From: Arabidopsis thaliana | Lineage: Eukaryota > Streptophyta > Magnoliopsida > Brassicales > Brassicaceae | Direction: 5' to 3' | Assembly (NCBI RefSeq): GCF_000001735.4 | Contig: NC_003075.7 | Span: 7,069,001 to 7,133,000 of the forward strand | Length of the DNA: 64,000 nucleotides | Shown here: positions 46,443 through 57,839 of the stretch, one piece after another | Numbering within the stretch: the stretch's first letter is position 1 | How the letters are laid out: the number at the start of each line of letters is the position of its first letter | Program-made: the position numbers and the translations under genes | Notes under the pieces: model-generated | Database searches by the model: none | Told to the model about the DNA's origin: nothing | The model's input: only the letters and a program-made list of their open reading frames with translations

Positions 46443-46452
46443 GCTTAAATAT

Positions 46453-46984
46453 ATGTACGTATAATATTGTGGCCAAAATTTCAATCGCCTAAATTTAAAA
46501 TTGTAAAAAATCTATCCTAAAACTAATAAACTCATACTTAAATCATGCAAATATTCAAGAGTTTGTGAAATCTTAATCATCACGAAAATTATGTCTTAAA
46601 TTTCATATTGTCATATATTGATACTTTTTTTCTTTTGAGCAGTCGAAATAGTGCCATGATTTTGATTTAGGTGCATTAGAAATAGGCTTCACTTACCGTA
46701 GGGATTAGTTGGGTGCTAAAAGTTGGGATTAACCTTGGTTATAAAAATAAATTTATAATTTAGATAGGCTAACGAAGTAGCAGTAACAAAAAGAAAAAAC
46801 TCCAAAACACACACTACGATAGATCAATGGAAATAATTGTAATGAATCGATGTACAGCTCATAAATTTGAAAAGTACAACTAGGACCCTAAAAGCACACA
46901 CTTTCATTCAGATCACACAGAGTTAGAGAGATTTCTTGAAGTAGAAGAAATAAAGAACAATTGTTGACACTATAAGGTAAGTTT
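46453..46984. other. 3' flank of PLD gamma2
   Basis: Holds the source-like copy of the sequence decayed at 45330-45720. From about 46780 it is the 3' untranslated region and end of the PLD gamma2 gene, homologous to 52965-53150 and 60160-60350 downstream of the other two PLD genes. Confidence 0.5.
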
Positions 46985-49900
46985 TCAGATGGTGAGGTTT
47001 TCTTGTAGAGTAAGGAATGATCCTATGATCTTGCCACCGAGATCTGGGAATGTCTCGCATCCAGGAAGAGAACTCACTTTGCCTGTTTTATCGACTTGAA
47101 CTGGATACTTAAGAAGATGACCTGACATCTCTGTGACTTCCTCTGCTGCATACTGTCCCCAATTCAGCTCACTCAATTGCCTAACTCGTCTCACGCATTC
47201 CATGTTCTCTGGTTCCTCGAATTCTTGCTCTAGAAACCCTAGATGTTCTGCCCATAACGACATTCTATATCCAAAGATCTGCAAGAAATTGAGACAAACC
47301 AGGGTTCAGACAAGTTTAAGAGAACATACATTGGTGGGTTTCTAGTTTTTCGTCTTAGAATGCTATCCTAGATTGAGAAGTAGAAGTCTCTGAAAGTCTT
47401 ATTTACCTGACCACGAGGACGAGAACCTTTCTTAGCCCATGAATGATGTGGCTGATACCCTCCCATAGCGATTTCAGTGTCTCTAGTTCCTTCCAAGGAT
47501 CTCTGGTTGATATTCGCGGAACCAATTAAGACAAACTCATCATCCACTACCATACCTTTGGAATGAACATATATCATGAATCTTCGACTCTTCAAAGCTT
47601 GCACCTAGATTAGTTTGTCGTTTCAGTGAATAGACGAGGCCATTAAGCCGAAACTAAAGATTTCAAAAGAAGACATTTATATATGTATACCTGTGCAGCA
47701 TTTGGCTGAGGTGGCTTCCGAGGACAATTATATACATTAACTGTTCCATCAGGAACCTCTCTGGTTCCAACCTCTCTGTTTCCAAGACAGAAGAAGTTCA
47801 AAAAGTCTTGTGGCTCAAGCTGGCCATCAAGACCAACTTCCAGAAGTGCCTTGTAGATGGTTTGATACATCATTTGCATGGTTTTGTGCTGCAGAGGTTG
47901 TGAAAAATTCCGGTATAAAAAAGGCGAGATTGGGTTGTTCTAGCAAAGAATCAACAGATTATTTACCTGCCAGTAGAGAATTCTTTGAATAGGCTTACTT
48001 GTTGGAGCACCTTCTGGCCACATTGGAATGACAATATAAGCAGCGAAATTCTCCCTCGCTCTAATCTTATTAGCAATCTTAAGCGCGATTTCCATCGGGA
48101 TTAGATTATTAGCACCTGCAATACCAAAATTCTTTGTTTATATACTGCAAGCATCCATTATTAAGCTTGCCTTCAAAAGCTTTCAATTTTCTTACCCAAG
48201 TCCTTGTTTGAATCCCAGTTGAATGAAGATCCAAGAAAATATTGGTTCTCAATGTAAATGAAGTGCTGAGCAGATCGTATCGCCTTAACATAAGCTGCAT
48301 GTATGCTCATATCTATGAGAATGTTCTTCCCACATAGAAGATTCTGTTCACAAATACATAATAAGTAGAGAATAGCAACATGACGACAAACTATAACAGT
48401 TCAGAGTTGTGCTTACTCTTCCAGTAGCTTCCTCTGGGTCCTTTGGAAACCCTTTGACTGAAGTCGAATCAATAGAACGGAAAACCTAAACATTAATATC
48501 ATTGGAAAAAAAAATGAGATTCCTTGTCACCACCACAAATAACAATAACTAGCAAAAAAATTAGACTTGCTAAATTACCTGAACATGCCAAGACTCTGGA
48601 TCATTATCATTAGCAGAAGAAGCTTCAGAAAGTCCCATGATGTCAGGAATTCTGTTTATCCTAAGCAAAGAATCGTCAAAAGAAGTTCTTCCTTTCCCTA
48701 TTCCACGAGGTTTTGAAGCCATCCAGCGTTCCTCGAAATTAGCAAGCACATCATATGCAGCTGGACCATCAATTTTGCTGTGCAGATCATGCCATGGTTC
48801 TCTTGGTCCAACATCCTCAGTAGTCTAATATGAAAACATATTTTACACGGATCAAGAATAGTGGCATCCAGTTCCAAAATTATAACCAAACAAGATTTTT
48901 CTTAAATGATTACCACAAAATTTGGGTTATGGAAGTCATCTTTATGGAGTGTCTTTAATGTCCCGAAAAGAGAATGCTTGGGAGTATCAAATCGTCCGTT
49001 GCACAAGTCTAGCCCTCCAACAAATGCTACAATCTTTCTTCGGTTCTGAGCTGCTTCAGCATCTACAATCATAGTTTTCTGATGATGCGTGTAGATTGTT
49101 TCAACTTCCTGATCATCATAATGACACTCAAATTTTAGACTATGAAGCTATACACACATGAGTTTACGGAGTAATGAAGTAACTAATAAGCATCTTACAG
49201 ATTTTTTTATGAAGCTGTGACCTTTCCCCCCATATCTAGGACAAAGGAGAACTTGCACCGATGAGTGCTTGAAAAAACGGCGAGTCTCCTCATCGCTTGT
49301 GTTCATAAGTCCTTTCTACATGCAACAAAACACCAGCTTTCATTAAATAGATAGAAGGATTGTTGCTAAGTTAGTACAGACATGTATAATTATCTAATTG
49401 AAGCAAACTCATGCTTTCCAATAAGATAAACAGAAAAAGGGTCAGAACTGAAACAACCAAATATGTGACTATGTGAGAAGTTAAGAACAACACATTACAC
49501 CATTCAAAATTGTGTACAAACAGAGAGCTCCATAGAATTAGTTAAGTGATAAGCTATAAATCAAAATTTGAATATATATATATGTTTGATTATATATAAG
49601 CGATAAGCTCCATGAACAATTCAGAGTGGAAATTTGAATATATATATATATATATAAGTTTGATTTTATGGGTAAACAATAATAGAATGTCTTAATCAGA
49701 AAAAACAGAGTTATGTAGATTCTTACTGTACTGAATCCCGGAAAACTCATTGAAGTTGGATCATCCCACACCAAAACCAACACTCTAACACCTTCTTGAG
49801 ATTTGACTTTAAGTAACTCCCCTAATGTACCTTCGGTCGGATCATTGTTACGACGAACCAGCCTAACCGGATGGAAAACTGACCAACCTGTGATATAAAT

Positions 49901-50683
49901 CAGCCTCCTTGCCCGTCGTATCGCATCAGCCATATCCTCCCAGCATTTTCCATGTCTATACTGAATCCCACCATCAAGATGTACACTCGGAAGAGTACCG
50001 TCATCGACATGAGCATCCTGATAAAGAGTAACCCTACCGCCTTTCCTCAAAGGGAAGTATGTACCGGGAACTCCTACACACTCAACACCAGAACCAACAC
50101 CCTTTTGGTAAAGTCTCATTCTTTCCATTGGAGTATACTGAATAGACAGACTCAACATAGCACCTTTTCTACAAGGCTTCCCACTACTGTTAAGTATCGG
50201 AAACAGCCCTTCGATTCTATTCCCGGAACACAACTGCTTGGTTGGTATTCCAACAACTCCTATGATCTTTGATCCAATAGGATCATTGTCTTTCACAACA
50301 AAATGTACTTCAGCAGCACTATGAGCAACGGGTACATCGAAATGCTGCATCCACACAGGATTCTCACTATTGCTAATAACAAAAGTTCTACCAATGACAG
50401 CACCAGAGATAGAGACAGTAACATAAGGATCACTTGTGAACTTAGAAGACTTCTCACCATCCACTTTACGAATCCTCCGACCTAACTCAGAAAACGAAAT
50501 CCCACCAACAAGCTTGTTACGGTAACATATCATGTTAGGAAGATGTTTAGCTTCCTTAACCCAAATGTCTAAGTTACCATGTAACAATTCAACCATCAAA
50601 GAGCCACTACTCGTAGCTAACGGAACGAGTTGCTGGTCAAGCCACTGGCCAAACTCGTGGTTTGACCCTCCTCCCATTGACAT
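46985..50683 (-). CDS. PLDGAMMA2: Phospholipase D gamma 2
   Basis: Ten exons, 5' to 3': 50683-49727, 49315-49199, 49108-48914, 48824-48579, 48485-48417, 48343-48196, 48115-47967, 47888-47691, 47604-47407 and 47278-46985, giving 856 residues. The enzyme hydrolyses membrane phospholipids to phosphatidic acid. An N-terminal calcium-binding C2 domain (about 30-180) is followed by two catalytic HKD motifs, [10 protein letters not shown] in exon 3 and [11 protein letters not shown] in exon 9. In the sister genes translation starts at MAYHP. Here that codon pair is changed (TTGTATCATCC), the upstream in-frame sequence has no ATG, and the first usable start is MSMGGGSN at 50683. The peptide YHPVYNET upstream is therefore a relic of formerly coding sequence. 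One residue is missing in exon 4 (WMASKP against WMKASKP). Confidence 0.95.
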
Positions 50684-51376
50684 AGTCTCGTTATAAACTG
50701 GATGATACAAAATCAAAAACCTCCAAAGCAGGAAACTTTTAGTTGTCAGATCAAATTTCAAGCATAACCAAGTTCAGTGAGACAAAAGATCGATCACTTG
50801 GTGCTTGGTGGGGACTAATCGAAAGATCAAGATTCAACAAAAGGATAAAACTTTGAGATAATACAAACTCAGATCAAATCTATATGAATAAATGTGGGTC
50901 TAAAAATATGGGCAAATTCAAATTTAAAGTTCAGATTTTTGTGAAGAAGAAGAAGAAGGTAGGAGGAAGCGAAGGAAAACGTTGACTTGCAACGGAAGAA
51001 TCGGAAAAATTTAAAGATTTTGGATGCCGTTGTTGAATCGTTTAACTTTAGCCATTAATAACACAAATTTAAGATCTTTAATCATTAATTAAAGAACTTA
51101 ATTAAACACAAATGCCGAATAAACAATTTGTGTTTTAGTAACGACGACTAAGAAAGAAGACTTGCCCACTTTGGTTTTTGGCTGCTCACAAAGCTCTTTC
51201 TCTCTGGCCCTTTTTTGATGCAACTTCATTTTGATTGGTGATATTACTATTCTTATATATCAACAAGAAATTAAACATTCTACATAATCACTAAATTATA
51301 TCATTTAGTAGTGTAATTAATAAATAAAGCATGACATTTTCTTTAAATGAAATCATATTAAAGATGATGTTACCCT
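50684..51376. other. Upstream region of PLD gamma2
   Basis: Contains the gamma2 leader and promoter region, homologous to 56890-57480 upstream of gamma3 (shared GATCGATCACTTGGTGCTTG and AGTAACGACGACTAAGAAAG). No coding frame is seen. Similarity to the gamma3 upstream region ends at about 51350. Confidence 0.5.
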
Positions 51377-52061
51377 TTAGAAGTTTCCATCCGCAGACAT
51401 TTTCCGTATAGCACCAAGGTAATCATCGTCTATTCCAGCAGCAACACCACGATACGAAACTCGAGGCTCGAAAGAACTGTAACATAAACAATCTGAGTCA
51501 TTGATAATAGGTTATAACTGAAACGTGTAGTCAATGTCGTAACACAACAAATCATGCCAACTAGTCCTCTATGAAGTGCTAATCACCGAGAGTATCGAAA
51601 AGACACATGAATGAAACCTATCAAAAGATCTATTTAGAATAAAAACAGAGCTTGTAAAACTATTCATTGATAAACTACATTTCAAACTGGATCGCAAAAT
51701 ATTCACCTTTACTAGTAACTGACATAGCCTTGAATTAGTGTGACACATTCCAATCAAATAAAAACTATAAATCTGCAACCTTTCTTATTCAACTGAGCAA
51801 TAGAAGATGATCAATTATGAATTTCTAAACCCTAATTTCTCGAACAAAATCAGAAAACTAGTAATCAATCCAATAATTATATCCACCACGATCCAGTGAA
51901 AGTCAAACAAATGCAAATCAGAGAGAGAGAGAGAATACATACCCGAATAGAAACCTAGACGCAAAGGGAGCAGTGGCGGCGGAAGAGAAGGAAGATGAGT
52001 GAAGACTGTGCTTGGATTGAGATTTCTTCAGTAGATCTAAAACTATAGCTATTCTCGCCAT
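51377..52061 (-). CDS. Small two-exon gene, 72-residue protein, function unknown
   Basis: Exons are 52061-51943 and 51476-51377, joined in phase 2 with good GT..AG sites. The product begins MARIAIVLDLLKKSQSKHSL, continues with a Ser/Ala-rich stretch (SSSFSSAATAPFASRFLFG) and ends RKMSADGNF. The basic, Ser- and Ala-rich, acid-poor N-terminus looks like a mitochondrial or plastid targeting peptide. It may be the surviving N-terminal part of a longer gene. Upstream sequence (52065-52250) is CT-rich and leader-like. It lies between PLD gamma2 and gamma3 and has no counterpart between gamma3 and gamma1. I recognise no domain. Confidence 0.55.
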
Positions 52062-52332
52062 TACTAACAAACCCAAGCTTGATTCGATCGAATACACAAA
52101 TCTCTCTCTCTATGCCTCTTAATCTCAATTGAAGTAATCTTCCTCGTTTCTACATCGGAGACTCGTCCGAGTGGTTCCGATTAAACTCCAAATCGCCTCC
52201 GGTGTAGCCTTTGAAGAGAAACGCGTGAAAGAGAGAGAGAAACACGGGAGTCGATTTTTATTTTCTCTTTATATATTTTCCCTTCACCCACTCACACAAC
52301 GACACGTCACCCGTCTCTTAGAGATTCTTTTG
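52062..52332. other. Leader/promoter region of the small gene
   Basis: CT-rich leader-like sequence, then a junction at about 52330 where NLR-derived sequence begins on the plus strand. A plus-strand open frame 52171-52404 crosses this junction and is not supported as a gene. Confidence 0.4.
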
Positions 52333-52912
52333 GCAAACAGAAGACTTTTACCTGTTGCTCTGGATGATTTTTGGTCTGAGATTCAGAATGGGAAAGTTTC
52401 TTGAGGAAGGAAGCAAGATTGTTCTAACCACATCAAGTGAAATTGTCTCCACAGTAGCAAAGGATGAAAAAATCTACCAAATGAAGAATGTTGGGAGCTG
52501 ATCTCTAGATTTCCTTTTGGAAATATAATCAACCAAGAACTAGAAGGAATTGGGAAAAGGATTGCAGAACAGTGTAAGGTCTTGAACGAGCCATTGCATC
52601 AAAGAATTTCTCAAGCTACACTAACAGTATCCTTCCAGTACTTAAACCAAGCTATGACTCTCTTCCTCCTCAACTTAAGCGATGCTTTGCCCTCTGCTCA
52701 ATTACTGCTGCTATGGATGGCAATAGACCTCTTATACCAACCAAGGAGCAGCACAAGATTGGAAAAATTACCTTGGTGATTTAGTTTGCTCAAATCTTTT
52801 TTTCAGAGATTGGATATCACCATGACAAGCTTTGTGATGCATGATCTTATGAATGATTTGGCAAAAGCTCTTTCAGGATGACATTTTTCATTTTCTACAA
52901 GCCAATGTGATA
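52333..52912 (+). pseudogene. NLR (CC-NB-LRR) resistance-gene relic A
   Basis: Pieces of an NB-ARC domain occur in the right order but in shifting frames: kinase-2 region (LLPVALDDFWSE), RNBS-B region (GSKIVLTT then SEIVSTVAK and EKIYQMK), ECWELISRF with ELEGIGKRIAEQCK, LPPQLKRCFALCS, LLLWMAIDLLYQPRSS, and the MHD region (MTSFVMHDLMNDLAKA), ending SG followed directly by HFSFSTSQCD. Frameshifts and deletions are many, so no product is possible. It resembles the RPPL1-like CNL group (the At3g14460/14470 type). It lies just downstream of PLD gamma3. A second relic sits at 59812-60111. Confidence 0.85.
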
Positions 52913-53151
52913 TTGTAATCATATAGTACTAAAGATATGACAACATTACTAAATTAAATCATATAGTAAAAATCCACAACACACACTTTGATAGATCAAT
53001 TGAAATATTGTAATAAATAGATTTACAGCTCATAAATTTGAAAAACTAGACCCTAAAGGCACACTTTCAATCAGATCACACTCAGATAGATTTCTTGAAG
53101 TGAAGGAAATAAAGAACAAATGTTGATCACTACAAGCCTACAAGGTAAGTT
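52913..53151. other. 3' untranslated/flanking region of PLD gamma3
   Basis: The stretch is nearly identical to 60112-60351 downstream of PLD gamma1, starting with ATTGTAATCATATAGTACTA. It holds the end of the gamma3 transcript. Confidence 0.6.
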
Positions 53152-56100
53152 TCATATGGTGAGGTTTTCTTCTACTACAAGGAACGATCCTATGATCTTG
53201 CCACCGAGATCTGGGAATGTCTCGTATCCAGGAAGAGAACTCACTTTGCCTGTTCTATCAACTTGAACTGGATACTTAAGAAGATGACCTGGCATCTCTG
53301 TGACTTCTTCCGCTGCATATTGTCTCCAATTCAGCTCACTCAATTGCCTAACTCGTCTCACGCATTCCATGTTCTCTGGTTCCTCGAATTCTTGCTCTAG
53401 AAACCCTAGATGTTCTGCCCATAACGACATTCTATATCCAAAGATCTGCAAGAAATTGAGACAAACCAGGGTTCAGACATGTTAAAGAGAACATACATTG
53501 GTGGGTTTCTAGATTTTCGTCTTAGAATGCTATCCTAGATTGAGAAGTAGAAGTCTCTGAAAGTCTTATTTACCTGACCACGAGGACGAGAACCTTTCTT
53601 AGCCCATGAATGGTGTGGCTGATACCCTCCCATAGCGATTTCAGTGTCTCTAGTTCCTTCCAAGGATCTCTGGTTGATATTCGCGGAACCAATTAAGACA
53701 AACTCATCATCCACTACCATACCTTTGGAATGAACATATATCATGAATCTCCGACTCTTCAAAGCTTGTACCTAGATTGGTTTGTCGTTTTAATCAGTAA
53801 GCGAACCCATTAAGGCAAAATCGAAGATTTCAAAAGAAGACATTTAATATATGTATACCTGTGCAGCATTTAGCTGAGGTGGCTTCCGAGGACTATTATA
53901 TACGCTAACAGTTCCATCAGGAACCTCTCTGGTTCCAACCTCTCTGGTTCCAAGACAGAAAAAGTTCAAAAAGTCTTGTGGCTCAAGCTGGCCATCAAGA
54001 CCAACTTCCACAAGTGCCTTGTAGATGGTTTGATACATCATTTGCATGGTTTTGTGCTGCAGAGGTTGTGAAAAATTCCGGTAAAAAGAAGGTGAGATCG
54101 GGTTGTTTTTAGCAAAGAATCAAAAAATTATTTTACCTGCCAGTAGAGAATTCTTTGAATAGGATTACTTGTTGGAGCACCTTCTGGCCACATTGGAATG
54201 ACAATATAAGCAGCAAACTTTTCCCTTGCTCTAATTTTGTTAGCAATCTTCAGCGCGATTTCCATCGGGATTAGATTATTCGCACCTGCAATGCCAAAAC
54301 TCCTTGTTTACATATTGTACGCATCGATTACTAAGCTTTCCTTCAAAAGCTTTAAAGTTTCTTACCCAAGTTCTTGTTTGAATCCCAATTGAATGATGAT
54401 CCAAGAAAATATTGGTTTTCAATGTAAATGAAGTGCTGAGCAGATCGTATGGCTTTAACATAAGCTGCATGTATGCTCATATCTATGAGAATGTTCTTCC
54501 CACATAGAAGGTTCTGTTCATGAATACATAATCAGTCGGAGATAGCAACATGATGACAAACAAAAACAGCTCAGAGTTGTGGTGCTATCTTACTCTTCCA
54601 GTAGCTTCCTTTGGGTCCTTTGGAAACCCTTTAACTGAACTCGAATCAATTGAACGGAAAACCTAAAGATTAATATCATTGGAGAAAAAATGAGATTCTT
54701 TTTGTCACCACCACAAATAACAATAACTAGCAAAAAAATTAGACTTGCTAAATTACCTGAACATGCCAAGACTCTGGATCATTATCATTAGCAGAAGAAG
54801 CTTCGGAAAGTCCCATTATGTCAGGAATTCTGTCTAACCTAAGCAAAGAATCATCAGAAGAAGTTCTTAGTCTCCCAATTCCGCGAGGTTTTGAAGCCTT
54901 CATCCAGCGTTCCTCAAAATTAGCAAGCACATCATATGCAGCTGGACCATCAATCTTGCTGTGCAGATCATGCCATGGTTCTCTTGGTCCATCATCCGCA
55001 GTAGTCTAATAAGAAAAACAGAATTTACATGGATCAAGAATAGCGGATTCTAATTCCAAAATTGCAACCAAGCAGGTTTTTTCTTAAATGATTACCACAA
55101 AATTTGGGTTATGGAAGTCATCTTTATGGATTGTCTTTAATGTCCTGAAGAGAGGATGCTTGGGAGTATCAAATCGTCCGTTGCACAAGTCTAGCCCTCC
55201 AACAAATGCTACAATCTTTCTTCGGTTCTGAGCTGCTTCAGCATCTACAATCATAGTTTTCTGATGATGCGTGTAGATTGTTTCAACTTCCTGATCATCA
55301 TAATGACACTCAAATTTTAGACGCTGAAGCTATACACACAAGAGTTTACACAGTAATGAAGTAACTAATGAGCATCTTACAGATTTTTTTATGAAGCTGT
55401 GACCTTTCCCTCCATATCTAGGACAAAGGAGAACTTGCACCGATGAGTGCTTGAAAAAACGGCGAGTCTCCTCATCGCTTGTGTTCATAAGTCCTTTCTA
55501 CATGCAACAAAACACCAGCTTTTAATTAAATAGATAGAAGGATTGTAGCTAAGTTAGTATAATTATCTAATTGAAGCAAACTCATGCTTTCCAATAAGAT
55601 AAACAGAAAAAGGGTCAGAACTGAAACAATAGAGGAAAGTATGAAATGCAACTGAAACAACCAAATATGTGACTATGTGAGAAGTTAAGAACAACACATT
55701 AGACCATTCAAAACTGTGTACAAACAGAGAGGCACTCCATAGAATTATTTAAGTGATAAGCTATAAATCAAAATGGAGAAACAAAACAGAGAGGCACTCC
55801 ATAAAATTATATATATATATATATACATGTTTGATTTTATGGGTAAGCAATAATAGAATGTCTTAATCAGAAAAAAACAGAGTTATGTAGATTCTTACTG
55901 TACTGAATCCCAAAAGACTCCTTGAAGTTGGATCATCCCACACCAAAACCAACACTCTAACACCTTCTTGAGATTTGACTTTAAGCAACTCTCCTAATGT
56001 ACCTTGGGTCGGATCATTGTTACGACGAACCAGCCTAACCGGATGGAAAACTGACCAACCTGTGATATAAATCAACCTCCTTGCCCGTCGTATCGCATCA

Positions 56101-56882
56101 GCCATATCTTCCCAGCATTTTCCATGTCTATACTGAATCCCACCATCAAGATGTACACTCGGAAGAGTACCGTCATCAACATGAGCATCCTGATAAAGAG
56201 TAACCCTACCGCCTTTCCTTAAAGGGAAGTATGTACCGGGAACTCCTACACATTCAACACCAAAACCAACACCCTTTTGGTAAAGTCTCATTCTTTCCAT
56301 TGGAATATACTGAATAGACAGACTCAACACAGCACCTTGTTTACAAGGCTTTCCTCTACTGTTAAGTATCGGAAACAGCCCTTCGATTCTATTCCCGGAA
56401 CACAACTGCTCGGTTGGGATTTCAACAGCTCCAATGATCTGTGATCCAATAATATCACTGTCTTTCACAACAAAGTGAACTTTCGCAGCACTATGAGCAA
56501 CTGGTACATCAAAATGCTGCATCCACACAGGATTCTCACTATTGCTAATAACAAAAGTTCTACCAATCACAGCACCAGAGATAGAGACAGTAACATAAGG
56601 ATCACTTGTGATCTTAGAAGAATTCTCACCATCCACTTTATGATTCCTCCGACCTAACCCAAAAAACATCCCACCAACAAGGGTGTTATGGAAACCATCC
56701 ATGTTAGGAAGATGTTTAGCTTCCTTAACCCAAATGTCTAAGTTACCATGTAATAATTCAACCCTCAAAGAGCCACTACTTGTATCAAACGGCACGAGTT
56801 GCTTGTCAAGCCACTGGCCAAACTCGTTGCTTGACCCTCCTCCCATAGACATAGTCTCGTTATAAACTGGATGATACGCCAT
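53152..56882 (-). CDS. PLDGAMMA3: Phospholipase D gamma 3
   Basis: Ten exons, 5' to 3': 56882-55899, 55497-55381, 55290-55096, 55005-54757, 54662-54594, 54513-54366, 54285-54137, 54056-53859, 53771-53574 and 53445-53152, giving 866 residues. It has a C2 domain (about 35-190) and two HKD motifs ([10 protein letters not shown] in exon 3, [11 protein letters not shown] in exon 9) with all catalytic His, Lys and Asp present, so it should be an active lipid-hydrolysing PLD. Translation starts at [16 protein letters not shown], with the initiator intact unlike gamma2. Exon 8 holds [11 protein letters not shown], a short internal duplication also present in gamma2 ([11 protein letters not shown]) but reduced to one copy in gamma1. 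Exon-intron structure is identical to its neighbours. Confidence 0.96.
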
Positions 56883-57839
56883 GAAAAACAAAACTCAAAA
56901 CGCAAAAGTAGGAAACTCTTAGTTGTCAGATCAAATCTCAAGCATAACCCAGTTCAGTGAGACAAAAGATCGATCACTTGGTGCTTGGTGGGGAATAATC
57001 GAGAGATCAAGATTCAACAAAAGGATAAAACTTTGAGATAATACAAACTCAGAGCAAATCAATGAATAAATGTGGATCTAAAAATATGGGCAAATTCAAA
57101 TTAAAGTTCAGGTTTTTGTGAAGAAGAAGGTGAGAGGGAGCGAAGGAAAACGTTGACTTGAAACGGAAGAATCGGAAAATTTCAAGGATTTTTGGCTGCC
57201 GTTGTGGAATCGTCTAACTTTAGCCATTAATGACACATATATAAGATGTTTCATCTTTACTTAAACACAAATGCCAAATAAACTATTTGTGTTTTAGTAA
57301 CGACGACTAAGAAAGAAGACTTCCCCACTTTGGTTTTTAGCTGCTCACGAAACTCTTTCTCTCTGGTCCCTCTTTTGATGTAACTTCAATTTGATTGACA
57401 TAATTATTAAATTAAATCATATAGTAGTGTAATTAATAAATAAAGCATGAAATTTTCTTTAAATGAAATCAGTTACAAGCTTTAAATTTTTTTTTTGCTA
57501 CTATGTCTTTTTGGATCCCAGATTAGACATGTAAACTAAGAGCATCTCTAATGGTTAACCTTGGATCTTAACAATTATTTCTATTAAAGTTTTGTTATTT
57601 CTAAGCTAAGAACAAAATGAGAGTATCTTATAAAAATAGTCCTCCAATGGTTAAGGTTCATAAGGGACAAAAATCAAATTTTTGTATTTAGATGTCTTTC
57701 AATACAAGGAACCATACAAACTTTTTTCATCCTTTTCGGCCCATGAATCATTCCAGTTATGTGTAGCCCTATGATGACTGAATGTCTAGCCCTATGATGG
57801 CTCTTGGCATGTAATTAAAGAGGTATGTTGCATTTAGAG
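56883..57839. other. Upstream region of PLD gamma3 and spacer
   Basis: 56890-57480 is homologous to the gamma2 upstream region. From 57538 a phrase AGAGCATCTCTAATGGTTAA and a second CTCCAATGGTTAAGGTT (57650) suggest a short MITE-like remnant, but the two are direct rather than inverted. No gene is seen. Confidence 0.45.

Noticed and set aside
49952..50272. Plus-strand frames antisense to PLD exon 1, seen in gamma2 and again in gamma1 (63200-63520)
   Set aside because: Their conservation follows from conservation of the PLD codons; no independent evidence of coding.
52171..52404. Plus-strand frame joining leader-like DNA to LLPVALDDFWSE
   Set aside because: It crosses the junction between unrelated DNA and an NLR relic and stops soon after; not a real gene.
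57538..57720. MITE suggested by AGAGCATCTCTAATGG and CTCCAATGGTTAAGG
   Set aside because: The two phrases are in the same orientation and no target duplication was found, so the element could not be delimited.
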